Assembly (NCBI GenBank): GCA_018660305.1
Contig: JABJKO010000334.1
Location: forward strand, 1 to 27,550
Direction of reading: 5' to 3'
DNA length: 27,550 nucleotides
Source: Rhodospirillaceae bacterium
GTDB lineage: Bacteria; Pseudomonadota; Alphaproteobacteria; MPNO01; UBA2964
Of this stretch, positions 14,488 to 22,884 are shown one piece after another (within the stretch, counting starts at the first letter, position 1; every line of letters begins with the position of its first letter). Both the position numbers and the translations under genes were made by a program. The notes under the pieces were generated by a model, which was not told the origin of the DNA, did no database searches, and saw only the letters and a program-made list of their open reading frames with translations.

Positions 14488-16422
14488 GTGAACCGTAAGG
14501 AACGGCGGGCCTCGCAGCAGAAATCGCGAAAGGCGGAGATGGAATTGGATCAGGCGGCTATCGAGAGGCTGCTCGGACAGGCGATCCAACAGCATCAGAC
14601 CGGCAATCCGGCCGCTGCCGAAAAAATATACCGGCAGGTGTTGTCCGCACATCCCGAGAACGCCGATGCCCTGCATCTCCTGGGACTTGCCCGGCATCAT
14701 CAAAATGATCACGAAGAGGCGCTGGCTCATATAAACCGCGCGCTGGATATCGCCCCAAACGTCGCTCAATTTCATAACAGCCGGGGTGCGGTCCTGAGAG
14801 GGTTAGATCAACCCTCGGACGCGATCAGTGCTTTTCAGCAGGCCGTCATCCTCGATCCACATTATGTGGAGGCTAGATGCAATCTTGGCGATCTGCTGGC
14901 ACAGAGCGGGAGAGTCGGGGAGGCGATCACCGCTTTCAGCGAAGCTGTGCAGCACACACCGGCCAATGCCGACATCCATACCGCGCTGGGCGGGCTGTAT
15001 GCGGATTCCAACGATAGAGAGCGGGCCGGTTATCACTATCGTCAGGCCGCGGAAATCGAACCCGGCTCAGCCGAGGCGCAGTTCAATGTGGCCAGCATTG
15101 TTTTTCAAGAAGGGGACAAAGAGGGGTGCATTGCCGCGCTGCAAAGGGCGATCGTCCTTGATACAGGCTATGCGCCAGCCTACGAAAGGCTGGGCGCGCT
15201 GCTACGTGATGTCGATCGCCCCACGGAAGCCATAGCGGCCCTGCAAACAGGGCTCAAGCTGAACCCCAATGATGCCAATAGCTGGCTTTCTCTGGGGCTT
15301 TCCTTCGATGATCTGGGACAGTTGGAAGATGCAAAAGATGCCCTGGACCGGGCCATAGAGGCCAATCCGAGCTTTGTCGAAGCCCATCAGAATCTGGGCA
15401 CGGTGCTGCGGGCCATGGGCCGATATGAAGAAGCGATCATTGCCTATGACCGGGCACTGGCCCTCAACCCCAACTCTGAAACCGCCATTGCCAATCGCGC
15501 GCTGGCCTTGCTGGCCGAGGGCCGTTTCGAAGAAGGATGGCGGTACTATCTGACACGTCCCTCCATCGTGAAATATGGCGACCGCCTCCATCGAACGTCC
15601 CTGCCCGACGATTTATCGGGACAGAACATCCTGGTACTGCGCGACCAGGGTCTCGGCGACGAAATCTACTTCCTGCGTTTTGTCCGGGAGCTTGCGGCCC
15701 GCAACGCCGCCATTACCTATCGGGGCCAGGGCCCGATCCTCACCATGATCGAACCGCTGCCCTTTCTCGAGACCGTTCTCGATGAGACGCAGGCAGCGCC
15801 GCCCGACTCCATCGCCCTCTGGGTTTCCGCCGCCGACCTGCCTCACATTCTGGGCATGAAGACCGAACAGGATATACCACCGACGATCCGTCTCACGCCC
15901 AAACCGGCACTGGTGGAGGAAATGAAAACCCGGCTCGCGGCATTCGGTGAACCGCCCTATCTGGGCGTCACCTGGCGGGCCGGTCTTCAAAAGCGCAACC
16001 GCCTGTCCAAGATCGCCCCGGCGGAGGCTCTGGCCGGCGCCCTCCGGGAGACATCGGGCACCCTCATCGCGCTGCAACGCAATCCCGATGCCGGCGAAAT
16101 CAACAATTTTTCTCAGGCCGCCGGCCGCGAAATCCTTGATCTGACAGAGCTCAATGAAGACTTAGACGCCATGCTCGCCCTGCTCGAATGCCTCGACGAC
16201 TATATCTGCGTAAGCAACACCAACGTGCATCTGCGAGAGGCTCTGGGCAGGACCAGCCGCGTGCTGGTTCCCCACCCAGCCGATTACCGGTGGATGAATT
16301 CGGGCGGCGAATCGCCGTGGTTCCCCGGAACAAGGGTATATCGCGAGACCTTTGCCACCGGATGGGCGCCGGCCTTCGAGGCTTTGACCGCGGACCTGAC
16401 AGCGTCTTACGGGAGCGGCTGA
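14488..16422 (+). CDS. TPR protein with C-terminal glycosyltransferase-like (GT9-like) domain, copy 1
   Basis: A 644-residue two-part protein. The frame opens at 14425, but GTG 14488 with GGTGGAG 8 bases before it begins NRKERRA, a common N-terminus of such proteins, so I use it. About ten TPR units of 34 residues fill residues 20-360 (for example NADALHLLGLARHHQNDHEE). The C-terminal domain starts with ILVLRDQGLGDEIYFLRFV, has GVTWRAG, and ends DDYICVSNTNVHLREALGR with WFPGTRVYRE, the pattern of nucleotide-sugar-binding GT-B folds related to heptosyltransferases. It probably glycosylates or scaffolds a surface glycan or protein. A GT8-like gene and a second copy of this protein follow on the same strand. 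Confidence 0.88.
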   Translation: MNRKERRASQQKSRKAEMELDQAAIERLLGQAIQQHQTGNPAAAEKIYRQVLSAHPENADALHLLGLARHHQNDHEEALAHINRALDIAPNVAQFHNSRGAVLRGLDQPSDAISAFQQAVILDPHYVEARCNLGDLLAQSGRVGEAITAFSEAVQHTPANADIHTALGGLYADSNDRERAGYHYRQAAEIEPGSAEAQFNVASIVFQEGDKEGCIAALQRAIVLDTGYAPAYERLGALLRDVDRPTEAIAALQTGLKLNPNDANSWLSLGLSFDDLGQLEDAKDALDRAIEANPSFVEAHQNLGTVLRAMGRYEEAIIAYDRALALNPNSETAIANRALALLAEGRFEEGWRYYLTRPSIVKYGDRLHRTSLPDDLSGQNILVLRDQGLGDEIYFLRFVRELAARNAAITYRGQGPILTMIEPLPFLETVLDETQAAPPDSIALWVSAADLPHILGMKTEQDIPPTIRLTPKPALVEEMKTRLAAFGEPPYLGVTWRAGLQKRNRLSKIAPAEALAGALRETSGTLIALQRNPDAGEINNFSQAAGREILDLTELNEDLDAMLALLECLDDYICVSNTNVHLREALGRTSRVLVPHPADYRWMNSGGESPWFPGTRVYRETFATGWAPAFEALTADLTASYGSG

Positions 16423-16521
16423 CTCTTTTCACGGGGCAAAACGCGGCACGTTGGAACACCATCCAAATGGGGCTGGACAGCGCTTGGGAGGTACGTCAGA
16501 AATGGGGCAGGAAGGACAAAC

Positions 16522-17235
16522 ATGAGCAACACCCCTTTTCCGGTCTATGTGGGCTGGGATTCGCGCGAAGACATCGCCTATCAGGTGTGTCGCCACTCGC
16601 TCCTGGAACGCGCGACCATTCCGACCACCGTCATACCGATCAAACAGCATGAGCTCCGTGACCAAGGGCTGTATACGCGCGAGCTGGACCCGCTGGCCTC
16701 GACCGAATTTACCTACACCCGGTTTTTTGTGCCGCATCTGCAGAATCATCAGGGCTGGGCGCTGTTTTGCGATTGCGATTTCCTGTGGCTCGCCGACATC
16801 AGAGAGCTGGTCGAGCTGGTCGATGACCGTTACGCCATCATGTGCGTTCATCATGACCACCGACCCCAGGAAGAATGGAAGATGGACCATCGCGCCCAGA
16901 CCCAGTATCCGCGCAAGAACTGGTCGAGCATGGTCCTCTATAATTGCGGCCATCCCGCCAACGCGGCGCTCACCGCCGACATCGCCAATACGGAATCCGG
17001 CGCCTTCCTCCACCGCTTCCAGTGGCTGGACGACGATTTGATCGGCGCCGTTCCGGAAACCTGGAACTGGCTCGAAGGGTGGAACCAGAAACCCGACACT
17101 GGACACCCCAACGTCGTTCACCTCACGCGGGGCGGCCCCTGGTTCGATGAATGGCGGGATGTGGATTACGCCGATCTCTGGCTTTCAGAGGAAACCGACT
17201 ACAAGGCGTCCCTCGCGAAAAAAAGCCTCGCCTAG
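16522..17235 (+). CDS. GT8-like glycosyltransferase
   Basis: A 237-residue GT-A-type glycosyltransferase, probably cytosolic. It opens VYVGWDSREDIAYQV, has STEFTYTRFFVPHLQNHQGW and then the metal-binding DxD motif Asp84-Cys-Asp86 in LFCDCDFLWLADI. Later segments YPRKNWSSMVLYNC and VVHLTRGGPWF resemble the acceptor/donor region of glycogenin-like enzymes. It is shorter than most GT8 enzymes and lacks an obvious membrane anchor. AAGGA lies before the ATG. It is sandwiched between two TPR-GT genes, with 99 bases before it and 6 bases after its stop, so the three genes very likely form one unit. Donor sugar and acceptor are unknown. Confidence 0.85.
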   Translation: MSNTPFPVYVGWDSREDIAYQVCRHSLLERATIPTTVIPIKQHELRDQGLYTRELDPLASTEFTYTRFFVPHLQNHQGWALFCDCDFLWLADIRELVELVDDRYAIMCVHHDHRPQEEWKMDHRAQTQYPRKNWSSMVLYNCGHPANAALTADIANTESGAFLHRFQWLDDDLIGAVPETWNWLEGWNQKPDTGHPNVVHLTRGGPWFDEWRDVDYADLWLSEETDYKASLAKKSLA

Positions 17236-17241
17236 CATCCC

Positions 17242-19197
17242 ATGAGTCCGGACCCAACCCTCGACGAGGCTGTCGGGCTGCATCAATCCAGCCGGCTGGA
17301 CGAAGCGGAAACGCTCTATGGCCGGATCCTTGAGGGCAACCCCGGCAACCCCGACGCGCTTCATCTCCTGGGCGTTCTCCACCTGCAGCGGGGCGCGTTG
17401 GATGACGCGAAGTCGCTGATCACCCGGGCGCTCGAAATCAATCCCGACCATCCGTTCTATTTGTGCAATTTGGGCATTGCGATGCTTGAGAGCGGCGCAA
17501 TCGACGATGCCATAGCGCGATTCACCAAGGCCCTGTCCATCGACCCGTCCTATCTGGACGCCCGCTATAATCTGGGAAACGCCAAAATGGCGCAGGGCGA
17601 CATGGCCGGTGCCGCGGAAGAATTTTCCCGTGTCGCCAATATGGAACCGGCTCACCTGCCGGCAGCCAATAATCATGCCCTCTGTCTGGCGGAGATGGGT
17701 CGTCTTACCGAGGCTGCGAAACTTCTCGACGACATCGTGACCCGGGTGCCGCAGGATCTGCAGACACGCACCAATCTGGGTAAAATCCTGCAACAGCTTC
17801 AGCGGGCCGACGAGGCGCTCGTCCATTACGACACGGCGCTCGCGGCGGCGCCGGATAATCTGGCGCTTCGCAACGGCCGGGCCGCCGCGTTGATTGAGGC
17901 CAACCGGTTCGATGATGCCGCCGCGGCCATCGAGGCTGTGTTGACCGCCCGGCCGGACGATCAGGACGCGCTCCTCAATCTGGCTAATCTGCAGGCGAAG
18001 GCGGGCGAGTTGAGCGCCGCAACGGAGACATTCCGCAAAATCACGGAATTAAACCCCGGTCACGCCGGCGCCTGGAGCAATCTGGGATCGCTGCTGTGGC
18101 GCCATTATCGCTATGACGAGGCGTTGGACGCCATTCGGCGGGCGCTGGCCATTCGCCCTGACCATCCGGACACCCTCGACAATTATGCGCTCGCGCTGGC
18201 CGCCAGCGGCCAACCGGACGAGGCAAAGGTAGTTCTCGACGGCGCCCTTGAAGAAAACCCGGACCATGAGGGGCTGACATTCGATCGGGCGTTGCTGGCG
18301 CTGGCGCGGGGCGCCTTTGGTTCGGGAGCCAGCGACTACCGGGCACGGCCGGGTATTCAACAGAGGGCCGGCTATTTATTCCGCGACCGGCTGCCCGCCG
18401 ACCTCACGGGACAGACCATCGTCGTGGAAGCGGATCAGGGGCTCGGCGACGAGCTATTTTTCCTGCGGTTCATGTCCCAGCTCAAAGCAAGAGGCGCGCG
18501 AATACACTATGCCGGCGACCGGCGGCTCATCCCGATGCTTCAACGTGCCTCCGTCGCCGACAGCGTGACGGCATTGTCCGATGGACCACCGCGCGGTGAC
18601 GGCACCACGAATATCGCCGTTGGCGACCTGCCCTACGCCTTGGGAATGGCGGATGGCGATACATTGCCGCCCAGCATTCTCATACCGCCGCTTGCGGAAC
18701 GGGTGAATGAGTTGCAACAAACATTGGACTCCCTGGGCCTGCCGCCCCATGTGGGCGTGACCTGGCGTGCCGGGACGGCCGGCAAGCGCGATGCCATCTT
18801 CAAACAGGTACCGCTGGAAGAATTCGCCAACGCCCTGCGGGGACTCTCCGGCACGTTCATTGCGCTCCAGCGCCTGCCGGAGGATGGAGAAATCGAGCGT
18901 TTTTCCCAAAGTCTCGGCGCTCCGCTCCATGATCTGACCGCGCTCAACGACGATTTCGACTCCATGCTGGCGCTGACCGGCCTGCTGGATTCCTATATCT
19001 GCGTCAGCAATACCAACGTCCATTTACGGGCCACACAAGGCCGCGCCTGTCACGTGCTGGTGCCCCATCCGCCGGAGTTCCGATGGATGTATGACGGCGA
19101 CGAATCCCCCTGGTTCCCCGGTTCGCAAATATACCGCCAGGGGCGCGATGGCGATTGGTCCCCAGCGCTGGGGGCTCTCCGGTCGGATTTCCGATAG
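17242..19197 (+). CDS. TPR protein with C-terminal glycosyltransferase-like (GT9-like) domain, copy 2
   Basis: A 651-residue relative of the protein at 14488-16422. About eleven TPR units span residues 1-375 (for example PDALHLLGVLHLQRGALDDA). The C-terminal domain repeats the same signatures: VVEADQGLGDELFFLRFM, GVTWRAGTAGKR, DSYICVSNTNVHLRATQGR and ESPWFPGSQIYRQ. The two C-terminal domains are much more alike than the TPR arrays, which suggests an old duplication with divergence of the partner-binding part. The start ATG lies 6 bases after the GT8-like stop and has no clear ribosome site, so it may depend on translational coupling. Its function is presumably in the same glycosylation step or chain. 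Confidence 0.88.
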   Translation: MSPDPTLDEAVGLHQSSRLDEAETLYGRILEGNPGNPDALHLLGVLHLQRGALDDAKSLITRALEINPDHPFYLCNLGIAMLESGAIDDAIARFTKALSIDPSYLDARYNLGNAKMAQGDMAGAAEEFSRVANMEPAHLPAANNHALCLAEMGRLTEAAKLLDDIVTRVPQDLQTRTNLGKILQQLQRADEALVHYDTALAAAPDNLALRNGRAAALIEANRFDDAAAAIEAVLTARPDDQDALLNLANLQAKAGELSAATETFRKITELNPGHAGAWSNLGSLLWRHYRYDEALDAIRRALAIRPDHPDTLDNYALALAASGQPDEAKVVLDGALEENPDHEGLTFDRALLALARGAFGSGASDYRARPGIQQRAGYLFRDRLPADLTGQTIVVEADQGLGDELFFLRFMSQLKARGARIHYAGDRRLIPMLQRASVADSVTALSDGPPRGDGTTNIAVGDLPYALGMADGDTLPPSILIPPLAERVNELQQTLDSLGLPPHVGVTWRAGTAGKRDAIFKQVPLEEFANALRGLSGTFIALQRLPEDGEIERFSQSLGAPLHDLTALNDDFDSMLALTGLLDSYICVSNTNVHLRATQGRACHVLVPHPPEFRWMYDGDESPWFPGSQIYRQGRDGDWSPALGALRSDFR

Positions 19198-19208
19198 CCC
19201 TAAGCGGA

Positions 19209-19946
19209 CTACTTCACCATCTCGGGCATTTCGGACAGGATGGCGCCGTAGCCGTCGATGGGCTCATAGATGGACAGGCGGCGCTGAATTTCCCAGACGC
19301 GGGCGGTTACCGGATAAACGATGGGGATGCCCAGATCCTGTTCCAGCATGGGGATGGCCTTAAGCGCCTTCCAGCCGGTGCCCAGCATATAGATCCCCTG
19401 CGCATTCTTGTGCCTCAGCGCGAGCTCTTTTATGAACGTGTATATCTGTTCGGTGGACAGGGTCTGTACCTGGTTGAACGGCACATCGATGCCCTCCATG
19501 CCGAGCACATTGAAACCCTCTTTTTTGAAATAGCTGGCAAACGTATCGTTGATCTCACCGGAGAAATAGCTGGCGCCGACAAACCGTTTGACCTTGAGGG
19601 CCTTGAGCGCAGCAACGTGATTGGTGCCGGACGTGAAGATTTTGACCTTGTGCTTACGTTCCCACGCCTTGATTTTTTTGGCTTCGCCGGCATTGCCCAT
19701 CACCATGAAAGGCGGCGCGCCTTCGGGGTGGATCAGATCGCAGCCCTGATCCGCCAGGATCGCGACTTTTTCATCGTAATCCTTCATCACCTCTTTGAAT
19801 TCGGAACGATCGCCGCGGGTGATGTTGTTGAATAGCGGGATCACGCCAATCCCTTCCGGTAACAGGCGGATCATATCCTCCAGCCCGCCCGGCCTCATGG
19901 TGGGTTTGATGATGCCTACGATGCCGCGCCAGCTTGAAAACGCCAT
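19209..19946 (-). CDS. Maleate isomerase / Asp-Glu racemase superfamily protein without the usual catalytic cysteines
   Basis: A 245-residue cytosolic protein. The frame is open to 20066, but ATG 19946 has GGAGG 5 bases before it. The fold is indicated by WRGIVGIIKPTMRPGG at the start, DQGCDLIHPEGAPPFMVMG, and GIYMLGTGWKALKAIPMLEQ followed by LGIPIVYPVTARVWEIQRRL, the layout of maleate cis-trans isomerases and arylmalonate decarboxylases. At the two places where those enzymes carry Cys, this protein has EGA (residues 75-77) and GTG (189-191); its only cysteine is Cys69. It may thus use different chemistry or only bind a ligand. It is convergent with the TPR-GT unit and divergent from the Bug-type binding protein, which may carry the same acid. 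Confidence 0.82.
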   Translation of the reverse strand: MAFSSWRGIVGIIKPTMRPGGLEDMIRLLPEGIGVIPLFNNITRGDRSEFKEVMKDYDEKVAILADQGCDLIHPEGAPPFMVMGNAGEAKKIKAWERKHKVKIFTSGTNHVAALKALKVKRFVGASYFSGEINDTFASYFKKEGFNVLGMEGIDVPFNQVQTLSTEQIYTFIKELALRHKNAQGIYMLGTGWKALKAIPMLEQDLGIPIVYPVTARVWEIQRRLSIYEPIDGYGAILSEMPEMVK

Positions 19947-20112
19947 TTTGTCCTCCCTGAATTGAAATTCGGCGAATAGTGCGGCCAATCCTTGCGGAGC
20001 ACAACCCGGCGACGATGCTTGACCTTTACAAGGGCCGTTCCTGTTCCCTACTCTGGGCGGGACCAATTAATTCCGGCCGCATGTGTGGCGGAAAGTCTCA
20101 CGGGAGGACGCA

Positions 20113-21159
20113 GTGAAAAGATCGATTCGTATAATTTTGGCAACGGCGGGCGTCGGTATCGTCACCGGTCTCGGCGCACCGGCGATGGCCGATTCCGTCT
20201 CCGATTTTTACAAGGGCAAAACCGTCCGCTTCTATATCGGCGCCTCGCCCGGCGGCGGCTATGATCTTTACATGCGGACACTGGTCCAGCACATGGGCAA
20301 GCGCCTGCCCGGCAAAGCCAACGCCATTGTCGTCAATATGCCGGGTTCGGGCGGTGTCAAAGCCTCCAACTATGTCTATAACGTCGCGCCACGGGACGGC
20401 ACCGCCATTATCACGCCGTTCTGGACCCACCCGCTGTTCCAGCTCATCCGCCCGCGCGGCATCAAGTTCGACATGAGCAAGATGCGCTGGATCGGCAATA
20501 TGGCGGCCTTGAACAGCATGGTCGTCGCCATGGGCCACGTGGCGAAGACACTGGACGATGCAAAAAAGAAAGAAATCGTTGTCGCCGCGTCGGGCAAGGG
20601 ATCGGAAACCTATATTTTTCCGAAATTCCTGAATTCGGCCGTGGGCACCCGCTTCAAGATCGTCACCGGCTATCGCGGGACCGCGAAAATGACAAACGCC
20701 ATGGAGAGCGGCGAAGCACAGGCCCGCGGCGGGTCCTGGCAAAGCTGGAATGTGATCCGGCCGCACTGGATCGGCACCGACAAGATCGGCGTGCTGGTGC
20801 AGGCCGGCCTGACGCCGCATCCGGACCCCGCCGTCAAACATGTCCCCATGCTGGTTGACGTTGTGTCGGCCGAATACAAGCCCATCGCGGCGCTTCTGTC
20901 GGCCCCGGTGTCCATGGCGCGCATCGTCGGCACCCCGCCGGACGTGCCCAATGACCGCATCATGGCATTGCGCAAAATTTTCATGGAGACCATGAAAGAT
21001 CCGGCCTTCCTGGCCGATGCCAGGAAACGCAAGATGGAACTCTACGTGCTCAGCGGTGAACAGGTGGAAGCCAATATCGCCAAGCTGATGAAAACGCCGA
21101 AATCGATCCTGAAGAGGACGGCGGATATTCTCGGCTACACCAAGAAGAAAAAGAAATAG
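20113..21159 (+). CDS. Bug-family (TctC-like) tripartite tricarboxylate transporter binding protein
   Basis: A periplasmic solute-binding protein of 348 residues. The frame opens at 20083, but GTG 20113 follows GGGAGG with 5-base spacing and begins a signal peptide (VKRSIRIILATAGVGIVTGL, cut after APAMA). The mature part shows FYKGKTVRFYIGASPGGGYD, KANAIVVNMPGSGGVKASNY and PRDGTAI, the Bug/TctC signatures. The C-terminus ends in a run of lysines. No membrane subunits (tctA, tctB) lie nearby, so it is an orphan receptor; Bug proteins are often orphans in proteobacteria and may share a distant transporter or act in sensing. It is divergent from the racemase-fold gene, and an intrinsic terminator follows. 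Confidence 0.92.
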   Translation: MKRSIRIILATAGVGIVTGLGAPAMADSVSDFYKGKTVRFYIGASPGGGYDLYMRTLVQHMGKRLPGKANAIVVNMPGSGGVKASNYVYNVAPRDGTAIITPFWTHPLFQLIRPRGIKFDMSKMRWIGNMAALNSMVVAMGHVAKTLDDAKKKEIVVAASGKGSETYIFPKFLNSAVGTRFKIVTGYRGTAKMTNAMESGEAQARGGSWQSWNVIRPHWIGTDKIGVLVQAGLTPHPDPAVKHVPMLVDVVSAEYKPIAALLSAPVSMARIVGTPPDVPNDRIMALRKIFMETMKDPAFLADARKRKMELYVLSGEQVEANIAKLMKTPKSILKRTADILGYTKKKKK

Positions 21160-21182
21160 CTGCCGCAGTAAGTCATGGCATG

Positions 21183-21214
21183 AAGGGCGCCCGGATTTCG
21201 GGCGCCCTTTTCTT
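21183..21214 (+). terminator. Intrinsic terminator after the Bug-type gene
   Basis: An 11-bp GC-rich stem (21183-21193 with 21199-21209, AAGGGCGCCCG/CGGGCGCCCTT) with a 5-base loop, followed by TTTTCTTTT, 23 bases after the stop codon. Confidence 0.93.
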
Positions 21215-21236
21215 TTCGGCTTGGTCGTTTCAGTAC

Positions 21237-21264
21237 TTGACCCTGTTTCCAGCCGGCCTACATT
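21237..21264 (+). promoter_or_regulatory. Promoter predicted to give a leaderless transcript
   Basis: A -35 TTGACC (21237-21242), 16-base spacer and -10 TACATT (21259-21264). The -10 ends 6 bases before the ATG of the C26 gene, so transcription should begin at or next to the A of the start codon; no ribosome-binding site is present between them. Confidence 0.5.
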
Positions 21265-21270
21265 GCCGCC

Positions 21271-21981
21271 ATGTCACGTCCCCTCATCGGTATAACGCTG
21301 GATTCGGAAGAGCCGGGCGGCTATTCCAAGTTTCCCTGGTATGCAGTGCGCGAGAATTACTGCGGCGCCATCGCCGCCGCCGGCGGGCTGCCGGTGCCCC
21401 TGCCCCATGAACCCGACATCGCGGAAAGTTATCTCGATACAATCCAGGGTCTGGTGATTACCGGCGGTGCCTTCGATGTGGACCCGGCGATCTTCGGCGA
21501 CAGTACCCGCCACGACACGGTGGTGACAAAGGACCGGCGCACTGCCTTCGAGATCGCGGTAACCAGGGGCGCCATCGAGCGCGATATGCCGGTGCTGGGC
21601 ATCTGTGGCGGACAGCAGCTTCTCAACGTCGTCCTGGGCGGCACGCTGATCCAGCACATACCCGACGAAATCGAAAACGCACTGGCCCATGAACAGCCCA
21701 ACCCGCGCGATGAGGCAGGCCATGATGTGGCGGTGACGGCGGGCACCCTGCTGCACCGGATCACCGGCACCGAGACCATGTCGGTCAATAGCGCCCACCA
21801 TCAGGCGGTGCGGGCCATCGGCAAGGATGTGGTGGTCGACGCGGTGGCAACCGACGGCGTGATCGAGGGGATCGAACTGCCGGGCAGGAAATTCTGTCTC
21901 GGCGTTCAGTGGCATCCGGAATTCAGCATCGATCCGGGCGATTCCAAAATCTTCGGCGCCTTTATCAAGGCCGCAAGCTGA
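21271..21981 (+). CDS. Gamma-glutamyl-gamma-aminobutyrate hydrolase-like protein (peptidase C26)
   Basis: A cytosolic class-I glutamine-amidotransferase-fold hydrolase, 236 residues, resembling PuuD, which removes glutamate from gamma-glutamyl-GABA. The triad is visible: Cys112 in LGICGGQQLLNV, and His215 and Glu217 in GVQWHPEF; the oxyanion region is GLVITGGAFDVDP. The nucleophile elbow has Gly where PuuD has Arg (GICRG), so the specificity may differ. The ATG lacks a ribosome site and lies where transcription is predicted to start. The pseudouridine synthase gene begins 3 bases after its stop, so the two are probably read together. No putrescine-pathway genes are seen. Confidence 0.88.
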   Translation: MSRPLIGITLDSEEPGGYSKFPWYAVRENYCGAIAAAGGLPVPLPHEPDIAESYLDTIQGLVITGGAFDVDPAIFGDSTRHDTVVTKDRRTAFEIAVTRGAIERDMPVLGICGGQQLLNVVLGGTLIQHIPDEIENALAHEQPNPRDEAGHDVAVTAGTLLHRITGTETMSVNSAHHQAVRAIGKDVVVDAVATDGVIEGIELPGRKFCLGVQWHPEFSIDPGDSKIFGAFIKAAS

Positions 21982-21984
21982 CCC

Positions 21985-22884
21985 ATGGACACTGAGACCG
22001 AAGAAAAAGGCGAGCGCATCGCCAAGCGCCTGTCGCGGGCCGGGGTCTGTTCGCGGCGCGAGGCGGAACGCTGGATCGCCGATGGCCGCGTGACAATCGA
22101 CGGCAAGGTGATCGATACGCCGGCAACGCTGGTCACCGCCGACACAAGGATATCCGTGGATGGGCAGGCCATCGCCCAGCCCGATCAGACCCGCCTGTGG
22201 CGTTATCACAAGCCGGAGGGTGTGGTCTGCACCAACAGCGATCCCGAGGGACGCCCCACCGTATTCGACCGGCTGCCCAAATCCATGCCGCGCGCCATGC
22301 TCATCGGCAGGCTCGACATCGCCTCCGAAGGGCTGATTTTGCTGACCAATGACGGGGAAACCGCGCGCCAGCTGGAACTCCCGGCAACCGGCTGGCTGCG
22401 ACGCTATCGCGTCCGTGTCCATGGCCGGCCGGATGAGGAAAAGCTGGCGGCGCTGGCAAACGGCATTACCGTCGATGGGGTGCGCTATGATTCGATCCAG
22501 GCCACTCTCGATCGCCAGCAGGGCGCCAACGCGTGGCTGACCATCGGGCTGCGGGAGGGAAAGAACCGCGAAGTCCGCCGTGTCCTGGAGCATCTCGGCC
22601 TGACGGTAAACCGCCTGATCCGCACCGCCTATGGGCCGTTTCAACTGGGCAATCTGCCCAGCGACGGGACGCAGGAAGTGTCCGCCAAGGTGGTCGCCGA
22701 ACAAATTCGGGGTGAAAAGCCCAAGGGAACGACGGCAAGACGCATACCCAAACCAGGTGTCAGACGACCGGCGAAAAAACCTTTCTCTAAAAAATCCAAC
22801 GTAAGCAAATCGGGCGCTAAAAAACCCTTGGCCAGGAAAACTTCCGGCAGGAAACCGGATCCCCGTGCGAATCGTCGCCGGTAA
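21985..22884 (+). CDS. rluB: rRNA pseudouridine synthase, RsuA/RluB family
   Basis: Isomerises a uridine of ribosomal RNA (probably 23S position 2605) to pseudouridine. The N-terminal S4 domain is [21 protein letters not shown] with VTIDG, and the catalytic domain has the Asp in [20 protein letters not shown], with [18 protein letters not shown] near the end. The length is 299 residues. After about residue 245 there is a lysine/arginine-rich low-complexity tail of roughly 55 residues, common in alphaproteobacterial members and probably RNA-binding. It follows the C26 gene at 3 bases and overlaps rsmD by 20 bases, so translation is likely coupled. The symbol rests on family resemblance; rsuA or rluE/F specificity cannot be excluded. 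Confidence 0.9.
   Translation: MDTETEEKGERIAKRLSRAGVCSRREAERWIADGRVTIDGKVIDTPATLVTADTRISVDGQAIAQPDQTRLWRYHKPEGVVCTNSDPEGRPTVFDRLPKSMPRAMLIGRLDIASEGLILLTNDGETARQLELPATGWLRRYRVRVHGRPDEEKLAALANGITVDGVRYDSIQATLDRQQGANAWLTIGLREGKNREVRRVLEHLGLTVNRLIRTAYGPFQLGNLPSDGTQEVSAKVVAEQIRGEKPKGTTARRIPKPGVRRPAKKPFSKKSNVSKSGAKKPLARKTSGRKPDPRANRRR

Noticed and set aside
14488..19197. TPR-GT pair considered as a recent transposition duplication
   Set aside because: The copies are diverged along their length and no inverted repeats or transposase flank them; an old duplication is more likely.
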